A stretch of 64,000 bases of DNA from Serripes groenlandicus (lineage: Eukaryota > Mollusca > Bivalvia > Cardiida > Cardiidae), in assembly GCA_031761405.1 (NCBI GenBank), contig JASEVX010000013.1, positions 34,352,458 to 34,416,457 of the forward strand, in the 5' to 3' direction. This document shows positions 40,067-52,276 of this stretch, one piece after another. How positions within the stretch are numbered: position 1 is the stretch's first letter; each line of letters opens with the position of its first letter. The notes below the pieces were generated by a model. That model searched no databases and had not been told where the DNA came from. It saw only the letters and a list, made by a program, of their open reading frames with translations. A program made the translations under genes and the position numbers.

Positions 40067-40234
40067 CTGATTTTCCTGACAAGCATAGCTAAATTCGTTC
40101 CACCATCGTATGGGGATTATGATTATCCGTATGCTGCCCGGGCTTTAGGCTGGGTGCTTGTCCTGTTTGCCTTCTGCCTTGCCTTCTATAAGAGTGCTGT
40201 GCTTCTCAGGAGCGAAAGGGGGACAATTCTGCAG
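40067..40234 (+). CDS. SLC6 exon k (unit 2): second TM12 exon
   Basis: Acceptor attgttttcag, 56 codons in phase 0, donor CAG|GTATTA. Encodes LIFLTSIAKFVPPSYGDYDY then PYAARALGWVLVLFAFCLAF and YKSAVLLRSERGTILQ. Against unit 1: Ala to Asp, Gln to Arg, LFP to FCL and Val to Ala in TM12, with both flanks preserved. Splice sites and frame are intact, so it could serve as an alternative 3' exon of the SLC6 gene upstream. No TM1-TM11 exons precede it within unit 2. Confidence 0.88.
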
Positions 40235-40930
40235 GTATTATATCAGACATATAAATGTTGTTCTTATGTTCACATAATTTCCAATATTCATCGCTTAAGT
40301 ATTGTACTTGATTGTCATGAAATACCATTGGTTTTTTTCATTTAATGGGGTAATTCTATTTATTATATACCTGCACATTTTCCAGCGCAAATGAATGCAG
40401 ATGACCCTGCTCAGTTCATGTATGACGAATTAAAATGTCAAATACGGCAGAGACATATTTATATGTCTCTGAATACGGTACCGAATATGGAAATGGAACG
40501 TCACTGAAATATGATTTGTCCGATATAGCAATTGTCCAAGCCCCTCGTAGAACAATACTAAAACCTGTATCCCTACTGCAGTATAATATTCCCTATTTAT
40601 TGTATGAAAAATTGACAACGGTTTTAAATTACAGTTAATAAAAGTGTAACAAATGTCAGTAAATTGACGTTGGATGAAAACAGGACAACATGATGTATCT
40701 CTCTTGATCTGGTTAGATTGTGTATTATAATAAATGAGAACTCTACAATAGGTTTTTGAAAACATTTTTGGTTGAAGATATTTTCTCTTTTTTTCCACTT
40801 TATTTCTACATAAGAATGTGAAAACATTACGACTGCTGCAAACGCGTTAAAATGCTTCTGCAATTTAGAAACGGTTAATTAAAATAGCCATTGCTCCGGC
40901 TTATTGCGGCATTGTCTCAATTTATTACAG
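40235..40930. other. Last intron, unit 2
   Basis: Collinear with 14229-14890. Short hairpin 'cagagacatatttatatgtctctg' at 40448-40471 not present in unit 1. No gene. Confidence 0.6.
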
Positions 40931-41125
40931 AAACTCAAAAAAATGTTAAAACCAAACGATGGATGGGGATCAAGAAACGAAGAATTTCACTCAGAATGTA
41001 TACGGGCGAGCACAAAGTTCAGTAAGCGGTCGTACAAAGACCTGCTTTATTATAATGTGTTCGGACGATACCGGAGAACAAACGGGTTATCAAGGGAAAG
41101 AACTCAAAAAGTAGAATTATTATAA
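40931..41125 (+). CDS. SLC6 exon l (unit 2): second C-tail exon with stop
   Basis: Acceptor tttattacag, 64 codons and TAA, same length as unit 1. Begins KLKKMLKPNDGWGSRNEEFH and ends RERTQKVELL. Differences from unit 1 are mostly single amino acids (Asn-Val to Lys-Met, Ser to Phe, Ser to Ala, His to Tyr, Ile to Leu, Glu to Lys). No disabling change, which suggests it is or was recently used. Confidence 0.88.
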   Translation, partial: KLKKMLKPNDGWGSRNEEFHSECIRASTKFSKRSYKDLLYYNVFGRYRRTNGLSRERTQKVELL

Positions 41126-41756
41126 ATCACGTTGCAGTGATCTCCCTTGTATAAATGCTGATGTATTTATAGACGTATTGAAAGGTCACAATTTTCAAAC
41201 GACAAGAGCTATTTAAATATTTCCTTTTGGTTAAAACCAAGCAAAACAGCACCCAATTCGATTGATAATAAATTGATCAAACTGTCCTACTTAACAAAGT
41301 TTTCACATGCAATCAATAGTTCGATTTTTCCATCATATACAAAATAGTTCTAAAACAAAATTAGTGTAATTTTAATTTCCAAGTGTGTTGTAGCAGTTTT
41401 ACCCTTTCCCACATTCCAACGCATTTTGACGCATCTGCAGCTGATAATGTTTAAACAATGTGCTCAAATTAGATATTGCTGCTCATCACAAGCAACTTCT
41501 CCGTTTACCATAATGAGTTCAACCTTAATCAATAATTGTCATTTCATTTATAGATATTTTCCATATTTTTGCAATAATAATTTCAAAGTTGTCTGCTGCA
41601 GATTTGTTGTATGAGGGAAATATTCTAAATGTAAGAACTAGTTATGAATGATTCTGGAAATTAAAGACTGTTGCGAAAGGTTTAATTGAATGGAGTTGAA
41701 AGCCGTTTTAATTATTTTTCAGCTATATCACGGCGGCTAATTCACCAAGTAAGCTG
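41126..41756. repeat. 3' UTR-like region and dispersed repeat, unit 2
   Basis: 41126-41400 is the counterpart of 15086-15359; 41400-41640 is the 'CAGCAGACGACTT' family copy. No gene. Confidence 0.55.
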
Positions 41757-41962
41757 TCCCGCGAGAAAATCAACAGTGTGGCTAACCCGGACAGACATTT
41801 TCGCCTCCTGTGGATTTTCTGTTTCAGGAATCATTTCTACATACCTCTATCCCTTTATCCCTTTGAGACGGAATATGTCGGCCCGGATTAGCCGGATTGC
41901 GAAGGCTGATCTGGGTCGAAACATTACGCAGAGACCATAATGTTGGTTTTCTCTTGGAACGG
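41757..41962. mobile_element. MITE (ACGAGAAAACCAAC family), unit 2, internally deleted
   Basis: Left 'cgcgagaaaatcaacagtgtgg', then a jump to 'ctaacccggacagac'; right end 'acgcagagaccataatgttggttttctcttgg'. Counterpart of 15735-15960. Confidence 0.7.
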
Positions 41963-42019
41963 CTCAAGTGTGTTTTTCCTTTATTTTCTCTCACCTGTAT
42001 TCCACGCAACATTCTTCCA

Positions 42020-42290
42020 GCGTGCTACGATAGCTCAGTCGGTAGCGACGCGGGCTTTCAATCCAAGGGTTGTGAGTTCGAATACCAGCTCGGCCAACAT
42101 TCCTTCCGCCGTTTGACAAGAGTCACTGTGAATATAGTCATTCGTCTTTCACAAATGGGCTAACGGTTTACGTGGAAAAGTAGCCAGTTGCTTTGAAAGT
42201 ATTTTGTGTCGAGTACCTGTGTGATGAATAGGTGAACAAGTCGCCGTGATATGACTTTAAAATTGTTGAAAACGGCTTTAAACCCAGATC
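42020..42290 (+). mobile_element. tRNA-derived SINE, unit 2
   Basis: A-box TAGCTCAGTCGG (42031-42042), B-box GGTTGTGAGTTCGAATACC, same body and tail as 16015-16280. Confidence 0.8.
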
Positions 42291-42990
42291 AATCAACTTT
42301 CAATATTAACATCAAACAACAGGAACCAGTCACAAAAAGAAATCTTTGATTTGAAATATTATATCAGTGATAAGGTGTCTTCTTGTTTTGACTTCTCATA
42401 AATGCCTGTTTGAGTGAAGCATGTTGAAGTACACTTCTATATATATACGTTTGCCAGAAATAGCTTTCTATAAAAGCAAACAGTGAACATTTGAGAGATT
42501 GTGCACAGTCTCTCCAGAATAAGATAGAAGATGAGTCTCATTTTCCTTTCGTCTGCAACCAATATGATCATATCAGTTTATATTAAAATAAATTTCACCA
42601 TGTCCAAAAATGTCTTGAATTGGCCAAAAATATAAAGTACGCTTTAGAAACAAGAAATAACTAAATAAACAATTTGAAAAAGTGATAAGGCTAACATTAT
42701 CGATATTTTTAAATTGTATTGTTTATATGAATACACCAATCTTCCTTCAATATACCGCTAATTGTTTATTTGAAAGGTGGCACGGTATTTAAATATTTGT
42801 TAAATTGTGTGTTATGTATAGAAGTTGTATTAGCGTATGTCAATACAAAATTGTCTTGTATTGTCTTGTGAACAGTAACAGAAGGTTATATACCCCTCCT
42901 ATACTCGTTTTAAATATTCAGAAATAAAACAGATTTGCGTTAACATTATTTTGTCGTCTTTCGATAACCTTTTAACAGTTGGAACCGACC
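42291..42990. other. Intergenic, unit 2
   Basis: Counterpart of 16281-16987; nothing recognised. Confidence 0.5.
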
Positions 42991-43333
42991 CAGGTGCGTG
43001 GCTCCCTTTAGGCACGGTAGGCACGTGCCTATACATTTTTTCTCAAAATGCCCCTAAAACGCAGCTGCGGCGATAGACATCTGCGTAATGTATCGACCAG
43101 ATCAACCTGCGCAGACTGATCCGGCTGACACATTCCGTCTTAGGGGGATAGATGTATAGAGCAGTTATTCCTGAAACTGAAAATCCATGGGAGGCGAAAA
43201 GTGTCGGACCGCGTAGGCCTGTGTGGCATGCTTACATGTAGGCTGATCCGGGTAGATAATTTGCGCAGAGTCCACAATGTTGATTTTCTCACGAGACGGC
43301 CTTCACATTGATTATTACAAAGCTACGCCCCTG
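42991..43333. mobile_element. MITE with CAGGGGCGTAGCT-type ends, unit 2
   Basis: Near-identical to 16988-17330, including the CGACC/CAACC flanks. Confidence 0.7.
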
Positions 43334-43773
43334 CAACCATGTGAAGTATGTGGAATTAGCACATCTGCGCCCTTTGTTAAAGGCCACCTTTGAACAGCGA
43401 TTCCCTATATATAGCAACCACACTTTAAGTTTCCCATTTATTAATTATCTGCATGAAATACCCTGCACTGAAATACAGTCTGTGACCAAGTATCATATTG
43501 TTGTGTTCCCAGTGGTGGTGTTTATAGACAGGTTTCAGTGTATACTGTCGACCGTCTCGTTTGTGTAGTGGTCGGAGCGTCCGCCTTGGGGAGCAGGTGA
43601 TCAGGATTCGATCATTGTTCAGTTCATACCAAAGAATTTAAAAATGGAAGAAATGGCTTCCCCGTCATAGTGCTCAGGGTTGCGGGACTGAAGAGCTTTG
43701 CGACTGATGTATCGGTGTCAGGATAAATATTACTCTCGAAACGACGCGATGATATAACTGAAATAAGCCAGTC
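43334..43773. mobile_element. MITE-1 relative (43334-43542, minus) and SINE (43556-43771, plus), unit 2
   Basis: Same two adjacent elements as 17331-17768, with a handful of base changes (for example 'tcgatctccg' to 'tcgatcattg' after the B-box). Confidence 0.65.
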
Positions 43774-43774
43774 G

Positions 43775-43999
43775 ACGAGAAAACCAACATTATGGACTCT
43801 GCGTAAAGTATCGACCCGGGTCAGCCTTAGCATGCCTCGAAGGCTAACCCGGACAGACACTGTTTGCCTCCTGTGGATGTTCTGTTTCAGGAATCATTAC
43901 TCTATGCCTCCATCCCCCCCGAGACGGAATGTGTCGGCCCGGATTAGCATGTGCGGCCTGTGATACATTACGCGGAGTCCATAATGTTGGTTTTCTCGT
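43775..43999. mobile_element. MITE with >=32-bp TIRs, unit 2
   Basis: Same element as 17772-18000; the poly-C tract is shorter. Confidence 0.85.
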
Positions 44000-44388
44000 G
44001 GAATGTCTCAAATAGTGTTCGAAACACCGTAGAACACAATTCAAACATTCTGTTGGCTGCTCAACTGGACGTTTACTCTTGATATCAACCAATATGCATT
44101 CCGATGCGTCTGCAGTAGAAGACTTTAGAAAACATTATGACAAAAGACGAAATTGCTTATTATGAACAATGTTTCCCTTTTCCACAATGCTTTGAACTAT
44201 TTTCCGTAATAACATTTTAATTTATAGAGATGTTCCATGTTTGTCTCCCAGATGTTTTGAAAGTCATCAGCTGCATATTTGCTGTATGTGGGAATGGGTA
44301 AATATTGTTTTCGAAATTTGTTTAGTAATATCACGGCTGCCAGTTTCACCTAATCGTTTGTTTCCTGGCTATCTCTCACCAGAACTCC

Positions 44389-44555
44389 ATTCAACTGGCT
44401 GCTTGTCCACAAAGACTGATAGCCCATTGGTGGAAGAATATTGATGCTTTGACTTCGGTCAAACGTCGGTGAAAATGTTGGCAAAGCCGTAATTTGAAAC
44501 TCACAAACCTTGAATTAACAGCCCGCGTCTCTACCGACTGAGCTACCTGGGCTAA
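44389..44555 (-). mobile_element. tRNA-derived SINE, minus strand, unit 2
   Basis: Same as 18390-18556. Confidence 0.7.
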
Positions 44556-44898
44556 TTTCTTAAGAATCTGCAGCAGACGACTTTGAAAACAAAACTGTGG
44601 AAAATCTCTATAAATGAAGGTATAATTATTTAAAAGAGTTGAAGAAAACATTGTGTAAAAATGACCAAGTATTCCTTTTGGAAGGGACAATGCTATGTAC
44701 CTAATCAGATTGAAAACAGTTAATTTTCTTGTACACTATCAGGCGCAAGACAGGACGAACGTTTTATTGTTCTGAACTGAGAGTTTTACAGATGTGAATT
44801 GAAAAAAAATAATTATGTTTATACTGTATTATTTCCATGTGTTATTTCACTGCAAACAGTTTGATCAATTAATAACTGCATTTTTATTTGATTTGTAT

Positions 44899-45125
44899 GT
44901 AGGCGACGTCAACATTGATAATTTGTATACGTTGCTTCAAAATGACAATCCTGATGTAATGGAAACACTTTCATATTGCATCTATATGTTAATGCAAACA
45001 TGATAAGGACATCATTCTCAGCGCTATACTATTTGTTAAATATAATGCTTTGTACTATGGGCCGGTGGCCTAATTACTTTCAATAACATATTTGTCATTG
45101 TCATTGTCATTATCATTATCATCAA
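44899..45125 (+). mobile_element. 5'-truncated LINE 3' end, unit 2
   Basis: Same as 18900-19130; the cattgt tail differs slightly in length and composition. Confidence 0.6.
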
Positions 45126-45398
45126 CAAATCACAACCAGTACTTGAATTATTGAACATCGCACTCGTAATGTCACTTGAATCTAACTATATTATTATTTT
45201 CATTATATCATATTGTGCTTATCATATTATATTTTTGATGTTAACCAATCTCCCATGAGAAGTATGAATACATTAGATAAGAAACAAAAGCAAAAATCAT
45301 AATTTGTAATCGGTAATAGTTTAAGTGCACACTTTAATTCGAAAATTAAATATCGTGAAGCATACACCCTCGTCATACCAAACACGCTTTAAATTGTA

Positions 45399-45820
45399 TT
45401 AATGAAGGCCCTCCTTGGCGCTCAGGGTTGCGGGGTTAGCAGTACGACTGACTGGCTGGTGTCAGGATAAATGGATCAGTAGTAATGGTAACTTAACCCA
45501 GGAAAAGCCGTGATATAAATTATAAATTGTTAAAAGTACGACTGACTGGCTGGTGTCAGGATAAATGGATCAGTAGTAATGGTAACTTAACCCAGGAAAA
45601 GCCGTGATATAAATTATAAATTGTTAAAAGTACGACTGACTGGCTGGTGTCAGGATAAAAGGATCAGAAGTAATGGTAACTTAACCCAGGAAAAGCCGTG
45701 ATATAACTTATAAATTGTTAAAAGTACGACTGACTGGCTGGTGTCAGGATAAAAGGATCAGAAGTAATGGTAACTTAACCCAGGAAAAGCCGTGATATAA
45801 CTTATAAATTGTTTAAAGCG
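45399..45820 (+). repeat. SINE tail expanded as 94-bp tandem, 4 units (unit 2)
   Basis: Units start at 45441, 45535, 45629 and 45723. The first two carry 'aaatggatcagtag' and the last two 'aaaaggatcagaag', so the extra copy is of the first type. Confidence 0.9.
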
Positions 45821-46243
45821 GTTGTTAAACAAACAATCAATTGCATCCCAAATTAAAGCTGCCATTGCCGGTTAGATTTTGATTAAAAAACGATATTTCA
45901 TATTATTAACCAAATAAAAAACCACAAGGGCGAAACCGGAGGGTAAAACGATCCTGCGCGAACGCGAATCGGGCTAAACCTCTTTACAATGTACTGGAGT
46001 TATTTCCCATAATAAAATCGCCGCCATTTGTATTTACCACATGCTCGAGAATAAAGGGAATTTGTGAGTTTCTTTTATTTTAAGTTTGTACACATTTCTT
46101 GCCATCATTCCATGTTCATGTACATGTATCCTACGATATTGATCATGACCATTTCAAGTCTTGTTTTTCTCAAATGATAATGAGGTTTCAAAAACGTTTA
46201 CAAGTGAGTATCGAACGTTCGATCCATTTAAAAGAACTGAACA

Positions 46244-47171
46244 TACAGTTAACTCGACAGTTCCGGGTCAGTAACACACTAAACGAATCTTGTCTCTTTG
46301 AAAGGAAAGTTGAGAGAAACCAATCTACATAAAATGTTTAACAAATACTCCTCCCCACCATGATATAATTCAACAATTATATAAATTTGTTAAAATGTTT
46401 CTTTAGTGCCTATAATTGCATGCTGTAAGTTTGACAGTTTCGGGTCGAACTTGCCATATCCGGGTCACGTGACAAATATGTATTTCTGCTATCCCAAACA
46501 ATGTTATATTCAACAAAACGGCTGCTTCTTTAATAACAATATATTTATTACAGAACAGTGATGGGGCCAACATTATTGTACACATTTTCATGCACGAAAA
46601 CTGTTGCATTTCAACCAACTAAAAAGGCATATTTGACAAAAAATGTAAATTTTAACAACACATTTTTAACATTAATTTATCACCATAAGCATTAGATTAT
46701 TCTTAAAAAGTTACCAAAATAGTTTTACTGATAAATTGATAGTTTTGAGAAATTCCCTTTGGCTGACCCGAAAGTGTCGTATGTGAACTATGTCAAATTA
46801 TCTGCTAGTCTGGCATACAAATCCGTGACAAGTCAATCAATGTTATAAATCTTTTTCGGTGGTAAATAACCTACATATTTATGTGCAATACATACCTGTT
46901 TCACCAAAATTATAGCTACAATCAGCAATTTTCGCTGTGACAGGTTAACAAAAAATATTGAGATTTTGCTTTCGCGGGAATCGATGCAGTCAAGCGTTTC
47001 GATATTTCAACATCGGTTCTTGAACTGACAACGTCCGAAATCGAAGTAAAACTAGCCAGGCTAATGGGAAATATGACTTGATAATCAAATTGACAAATAC
47101 TGTAAGGTGTATCATTCTCGAATACTTAACATTTTTTCCATATGTGACCCGGAACTGTCGAGTTCACTGTA
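46244..47171. mobile_element. ~0.93-kb TIR element, unit 2
   Basis: Counterpart of 20146-21073 with the same TIRs. Almost no base changes seen. Confidence 0.75.
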
Positions 47172-48802
47172 TTGTTCACGAGCATCACATTATATTTTAA
47201 TATTCTTTGTTTATTTATAAATTTTTCCACAGGACATTTACTGTCAGATACTGATGGATTTGTAACTCACATGATAATTATGAACAAGGTGAGCTAATGT
47301 GACCACTCTTTGTCCGTCATCAAAAATGAACACTTACAGGCGACACTTTACATCAAATATTCATAAAAGTTTATCATAACGTACATCCCCATCAAATCTT
47401 GACCAAATTCGAAACTGGGTTATGTGGGGTCGAAAAATAGGTCACAATGTCAAATTGAAGGACTATCTTGAAACACTCTGGAGGCCTACATGACTTTTCA
47501 AAGAATAAGGAGGCTATTGCACTAGCCCCGGCGTCTATGTTGGTTAAGTTTTTAACAAATACTAATATCTTCTATACCATCAAACATATTTACTTCAAAC
47601 TTGGCATACTTGTTTCTAACGACAATATATACGACTGCAGCAACTCACATAACTCTGTCAACTATATTTGCAGAGTCATGCCCCTTTTTGTACTTAGATT
47701 TTGTCACAAAAACATAACCTAAGCCATTACTTTGCCATTTCTCAATATTTCTTCATCAGACTTATGTTGTGTATGACACATCTTTGCGTCAAGGTCACAT
47801 TTGTATTAAGATTTTGTCATGATAATTCAAAGTCGGCAATTATGTTGTCATTTCTTAATATTTCTTCATGAAACTTTCAAATATTGCTTGTGACAACATA
47901 GTCACCATGTACCCCTACCTTTCCTCCCTTTTTATTATAAATTTTAAATAATTTTTACACAATTACACAATGAACATGTTCTTAGATAAATACTGACAAG
48001 CTTTTGAATAGCCGAGCGTGCATTCATGAGACAGTTTCTTATCTTAGCATGTTGAAACGTAATAGATGCTTTGATGATAGCTAGGCTAAGTTTGACTATA
48101 AGTGATGTCCAATTAAAAACTAGGTCACTAGGGTAAATTTGAGAAAAATATTGTCAACAATTTAGAGACAGCATTTTTTTCTTCAGCGGCTTGAAACTTT
48201 GTCAGAATGTTCCTTGATGATATCTAGGTCAAGTTCGAAACTTGGTCATGTGAGGTCAAAAACTAGGCCACTAGGCCAAATTGAAGGAAACTTCTGGTAA
48301 CACTAGGACAACAGTGTCCATGGAAAATATTGATTTTATGCCTTTCCCACATACATTAAATCTACACCATAAAATCTAAAACATCTTAGCAAACATATGG
48401 AAAATCTCAATTAAATGTAAATATTAAAGATAATTGAAGAAATTATGAACAATTTCTTCTATTGCCACATTGTTTTATAAAGCTATCTGGTTAACAATGC
48501 GTCTGTAGGCTGAAAAGGGTTAAGACTTTCTGTTTATCTAAACAGTGTTTTTCTCCTAAGCGCGTTTTCTGCGTGTTTTGAGGCAATCAATTTGACATTG
48601 ACACAACATTATTGCAAATATGCGCCTTTATTATAGTTATGACGCATTAAAATTGAAAAGAAATTCATTCAGTTAAACACAATAATACTTGGGGACGAAT
48701 CAGCTTAAAATTTATAGGCAGTTGCATTTTAGTTCTAAGCTTCAAATCATACGTCCTAAACTGATTTAAATCAACAATGAATCGGATACGGCAATATCAC
48801 TT
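47172..48802. repeat. Diverged dispersed repeat and AT-rich spacer, unit 2
   Basis: Counterpart of 21074-22704. Confidence 0.5.
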
Positions 48803-49347
48803 TAGCTCGCCTGAGCACAAAGTGCTCAAGGTGAGTTATTGTGATCGCCTTGTGTACGGCGTCCGTCATGTTTCCGTCAACATCTTTCCTCATTATCCAG
48901 GTCAATTTGGATGAAACTTCACAGAAAGCATCCTCTCAACGATCTCACCAGAATTCCTTCCAACTTTCGGGATCCATGCCGAATTCTGGTTTCCATGGCA
49001 GAACTTTCAAATTCTTCATCTCCCAAATTGGTCGACAGATTTTCAAATCATTTTGTAGAACTTATCCTTGGATGGCCCTCTATCAGCTTCGTTCAAGCCA
49101 TGTTGATTGGTCGAAAAATATAACGGCTATTTTGCCTTATATGGCTATAGTGAAAACTTAAAAAATCTTCTCCGAAAGCGTCAGGCCGATTTTCAAATAA
49201 TTTTGTAGAAAAGTTGCTAGGGTCCTCTATCAGTTTCCTTCAATCAAGTTGATTGGTCGAACACTATGGCCGCCAGGGGGCAGGGCTTATATGGCTAAAG
49301 TGTATAAAATCAGGTGACCAATCCAGGGACATCATGGCCCTCTTGTT
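48803..49347. mobile_element. Element B, unit 2
   Basis: Counterpart of 22706-23249 with several point differences; same hairpin and CTTGTT end. Confidence 0.65.
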
Positions 49348-49607
49348 TAAATAAAAACACACGTATCAGCATTATAAGGAACAGAGGACGAGAGTTATTT
49401 ATAAACGCTTACTCACTGCACTGTTCCTTATTAAAACGTTGCGATTTTGGTTTATTTTTTAAACTTATACACATCTAATGATCTTGATTGGAAGGGATTG
49501 TTAATAAATGAGAATGATGAATTGATATACAAAAGAAAATGAAAAACTTATCATATTGTAAACATTGATTAAGTAGAGTTCATAAAAATGTGTTAATATT
49601 GCATTCT

Positions 49608-49788
49608 GTAAATTGATTGATTAGGTAGTTCAGTGATATCACAATGGCCCGTTCTTCTAATGCACGTTTCCTGGCATTCCCAAACCTGTACTCTATTCAA
49701 CATTCTTCCCAAGTAACTGGCTACCTTCTGACATGGACGATATAGCACTTTGATAGAAGGCGAATAAATGTTGTCAATCATTTGAAAT
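49608..49788 (-). mobile_element. SINE body/tail fragment, minus strand, unit 2
   Basis: Counterpart of 23510-23690. Confidence 0.55.
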
Positions 49789-49856
49789 AATAAGTGGTCT
49801 AGCCGAGTTTGTATTCACAACCCTGTTTCTGACAGAGCTATTGCGGTTCAACATAA

Positions 49857-50578
49857 TTGGTAGATAAGCTTTTTGTTGTATCAAAAAATGTCATAAACTG
49901 TTTATTTGATTTTTCTATTGAAACTGTATCTATAAGTGATCATTTGCCTATAAGTCTATCATTGAATGTTCAGTGTACTGGGTCTCTGTTAAATACAGAT
50001 ACTATCCATCAAAGAGCTAATACAAATGAGCGTTCAGATGGGAAGAGTTTTTATGCATTCAGTAATTCAGACATTTTAGATTATCAGTTTAAATTGTCAG
50101 ATTCTTTTGATAAAGTGTCATTTCATACATTAGAAAACATGATACAAGATGATCCTTGTATTGATAGTGTTTTAACATACTTTGAAAACATTGTAAAGCA
50201 ATGTAGTGATTCTTACAAAAAGTTAAATCGGGAAAGAGAGGTCGAGTATTTAATACAAATAAGTCTTGGCATGATAAAGATTGCAACGAAATGAAGAGTC
50301 TAAAAAACACAGCATTAAGAAATTTCCGTAAGCATAAAAATGACGACTCTTTGACTGACTATATTATATCTAAACAAGCATATAAGTCCAAATGTAAACG
50401 GAAAAAACATGAACACAGAATACAATGTATAAAACATATTGATAGTAAAATGTATGATGCTAAACAATTTTGGCAACTGGTGAAATCAGCGTCTGATAAG
50501 CCATATAATTCAGTTGATATTTCAGTTGACAGATGGTTTAGTCATTTCATGGATGTTTTTATGCCCCCGGAATCATAG
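49857..50578 (+). pseudogene. LINE endonuclease end and linker, unit 2
   Basis: Two overlapping frames (49857-50294 and 50291-50578) as in unit 1, separated by a frameshift. SDHLPI motif present. Confidence 0.7.
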
Positions 50579-52234
50579 ATTCGGTGGGCATATAGTTTTT
50601 GGCCTGTCTGCACGTCTGTCTGTCTGTCTGTCTGTCTGCACGTCTGTCTGTCTGCACAAAAAAACCTTTAACCTTGACCACTACCAGCACTGCCACTACT
50701 TTTGAACCATAACAGGTACGGCTACCATATTTCACATGTGTATTCCTTGTGACATGACCTTTCTGTCAGTACCAACATTTTTGACCTTGCGACCTTGACC
50801 TTTGACCTATTGGCCTGTCTGCACGTCTGTCTGTCTGTCTGTCTGCACGTCTGTCTGTCTGCACAAAAAAAACTTTAACCTTGACCACTACGTTTGAACC
50901 ATAACAGGTACGGCTACAATATTTCACATGTGTATTCCTTGTGACATGACCTTTCTGTCAGTACCAACATTTTTGACCTTGCGACCTTGACCTTTGACCT
51001 AGATGTTGCCATTCTCAAAAAAAACTTTAACCTTGGCCATTACTTTTGAACCATAACAGGTACGGCTACCATATTTCACATGTGTATTCCTTGTGACATG
51101 ACCTTTCTGTCAGTACCAACATTTTTGACCTTGCGACCTTGACCTTTGACCTAGATGTTGCCATTCTCGAAAAAAACTTTAGCCTTGGCCATTACTTTTG
51201 AACCATAACAGGTACGGCTACCATATTTCACATGTGTATTCCTTGTGACATGACCTTTCTGTCAGTACCAACATTTTTGACCTTGCGACCTTGACCTTTG
51301 ACCTAGATGTTGCCTTTCTCGAAACAAACTTTAACCTTGGCCATTTCTTTTGAACCATGAAAGGTAGGGCTACCATATTTCACATGTGTATTCCTTGTGA
51401 CATGACCTTTTCTGTCAGTACCAACATTTTTGACCTTGCGACCTTGACCTTTGACCTAGATGTTGCCATTCTTGAAAAAAACTTTAACCTTGGCTTTTAC
51501 TTTTGAACCATAACAGGTACGGCTACCATATTTCACATGTGTATTCCTTGTGACATGGCCTTTCTGTCAGTACCAACATTTTTTACCTTGCGACCTTGAC
51601 CTTTGACCTAGATGTTGCCATTCTCGAAAAAACCTTTAACCTTGGCCATTACTTTTGAACCATAACAGGTACGGCTACCATATTTCACATGTGTATTCCT
51701 TGTGACATGACCTTTCTGTCAGTACCAACATTTTTAACCTTGCGACCTTGACCTTTGACCTAGATGTTGCCATTCTAAAAAAAAACTTTAACATTGACCA
51801 CTACTTTTGAACCATAACAGCTTGTGACATGACCTTTCTGTCAGCACCAACAATTTTCACCTTGCGACCTTGACCTTTGACCTAGATGTTGCCATTCTCA
51901 AAAAAACACTTTAACCTTGACCACTACTTTTGAACCATAACAGGTACAGCTACCATATTTCACATGTGTATACCTTGTGACATGACCTTTCTGTCAATAC
52001 CAAAATTGTTCACCTTTCGACCTTGACCTTTGACCTAGATGTTGCCATTCTATATTTTTTTTTAACTTTGACCACTTCTTTTGAACCATAACAGGTACGG
52101 CTACCATATTTCACATGTGTATTCCTTGTGACATGACCTTTCTGTCAGTACCAACATTTTTGACCTGGCGACCTTGACCTTTGACCTAGATGTTGCCATT
52201 CGGGGGCATCAGTGTTTCACAAACACATCTTGTT
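50560..52234. mobile_element. Element C, first copy, unit 2
   Basis: Counterpart of 27592-29227 with a slightly different (TGTC)n lead and a small insert 'cactaccagcactgccac' near 50680-50698. Ends CGGGGGCATCAGTGTTTCAC...CATCTTGTTT. Confidence 0.8.
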
Positions 52235-52276
52235 TCCACATTTGATTCGGTTGAGGATGGTGAGTTGATGATAATT

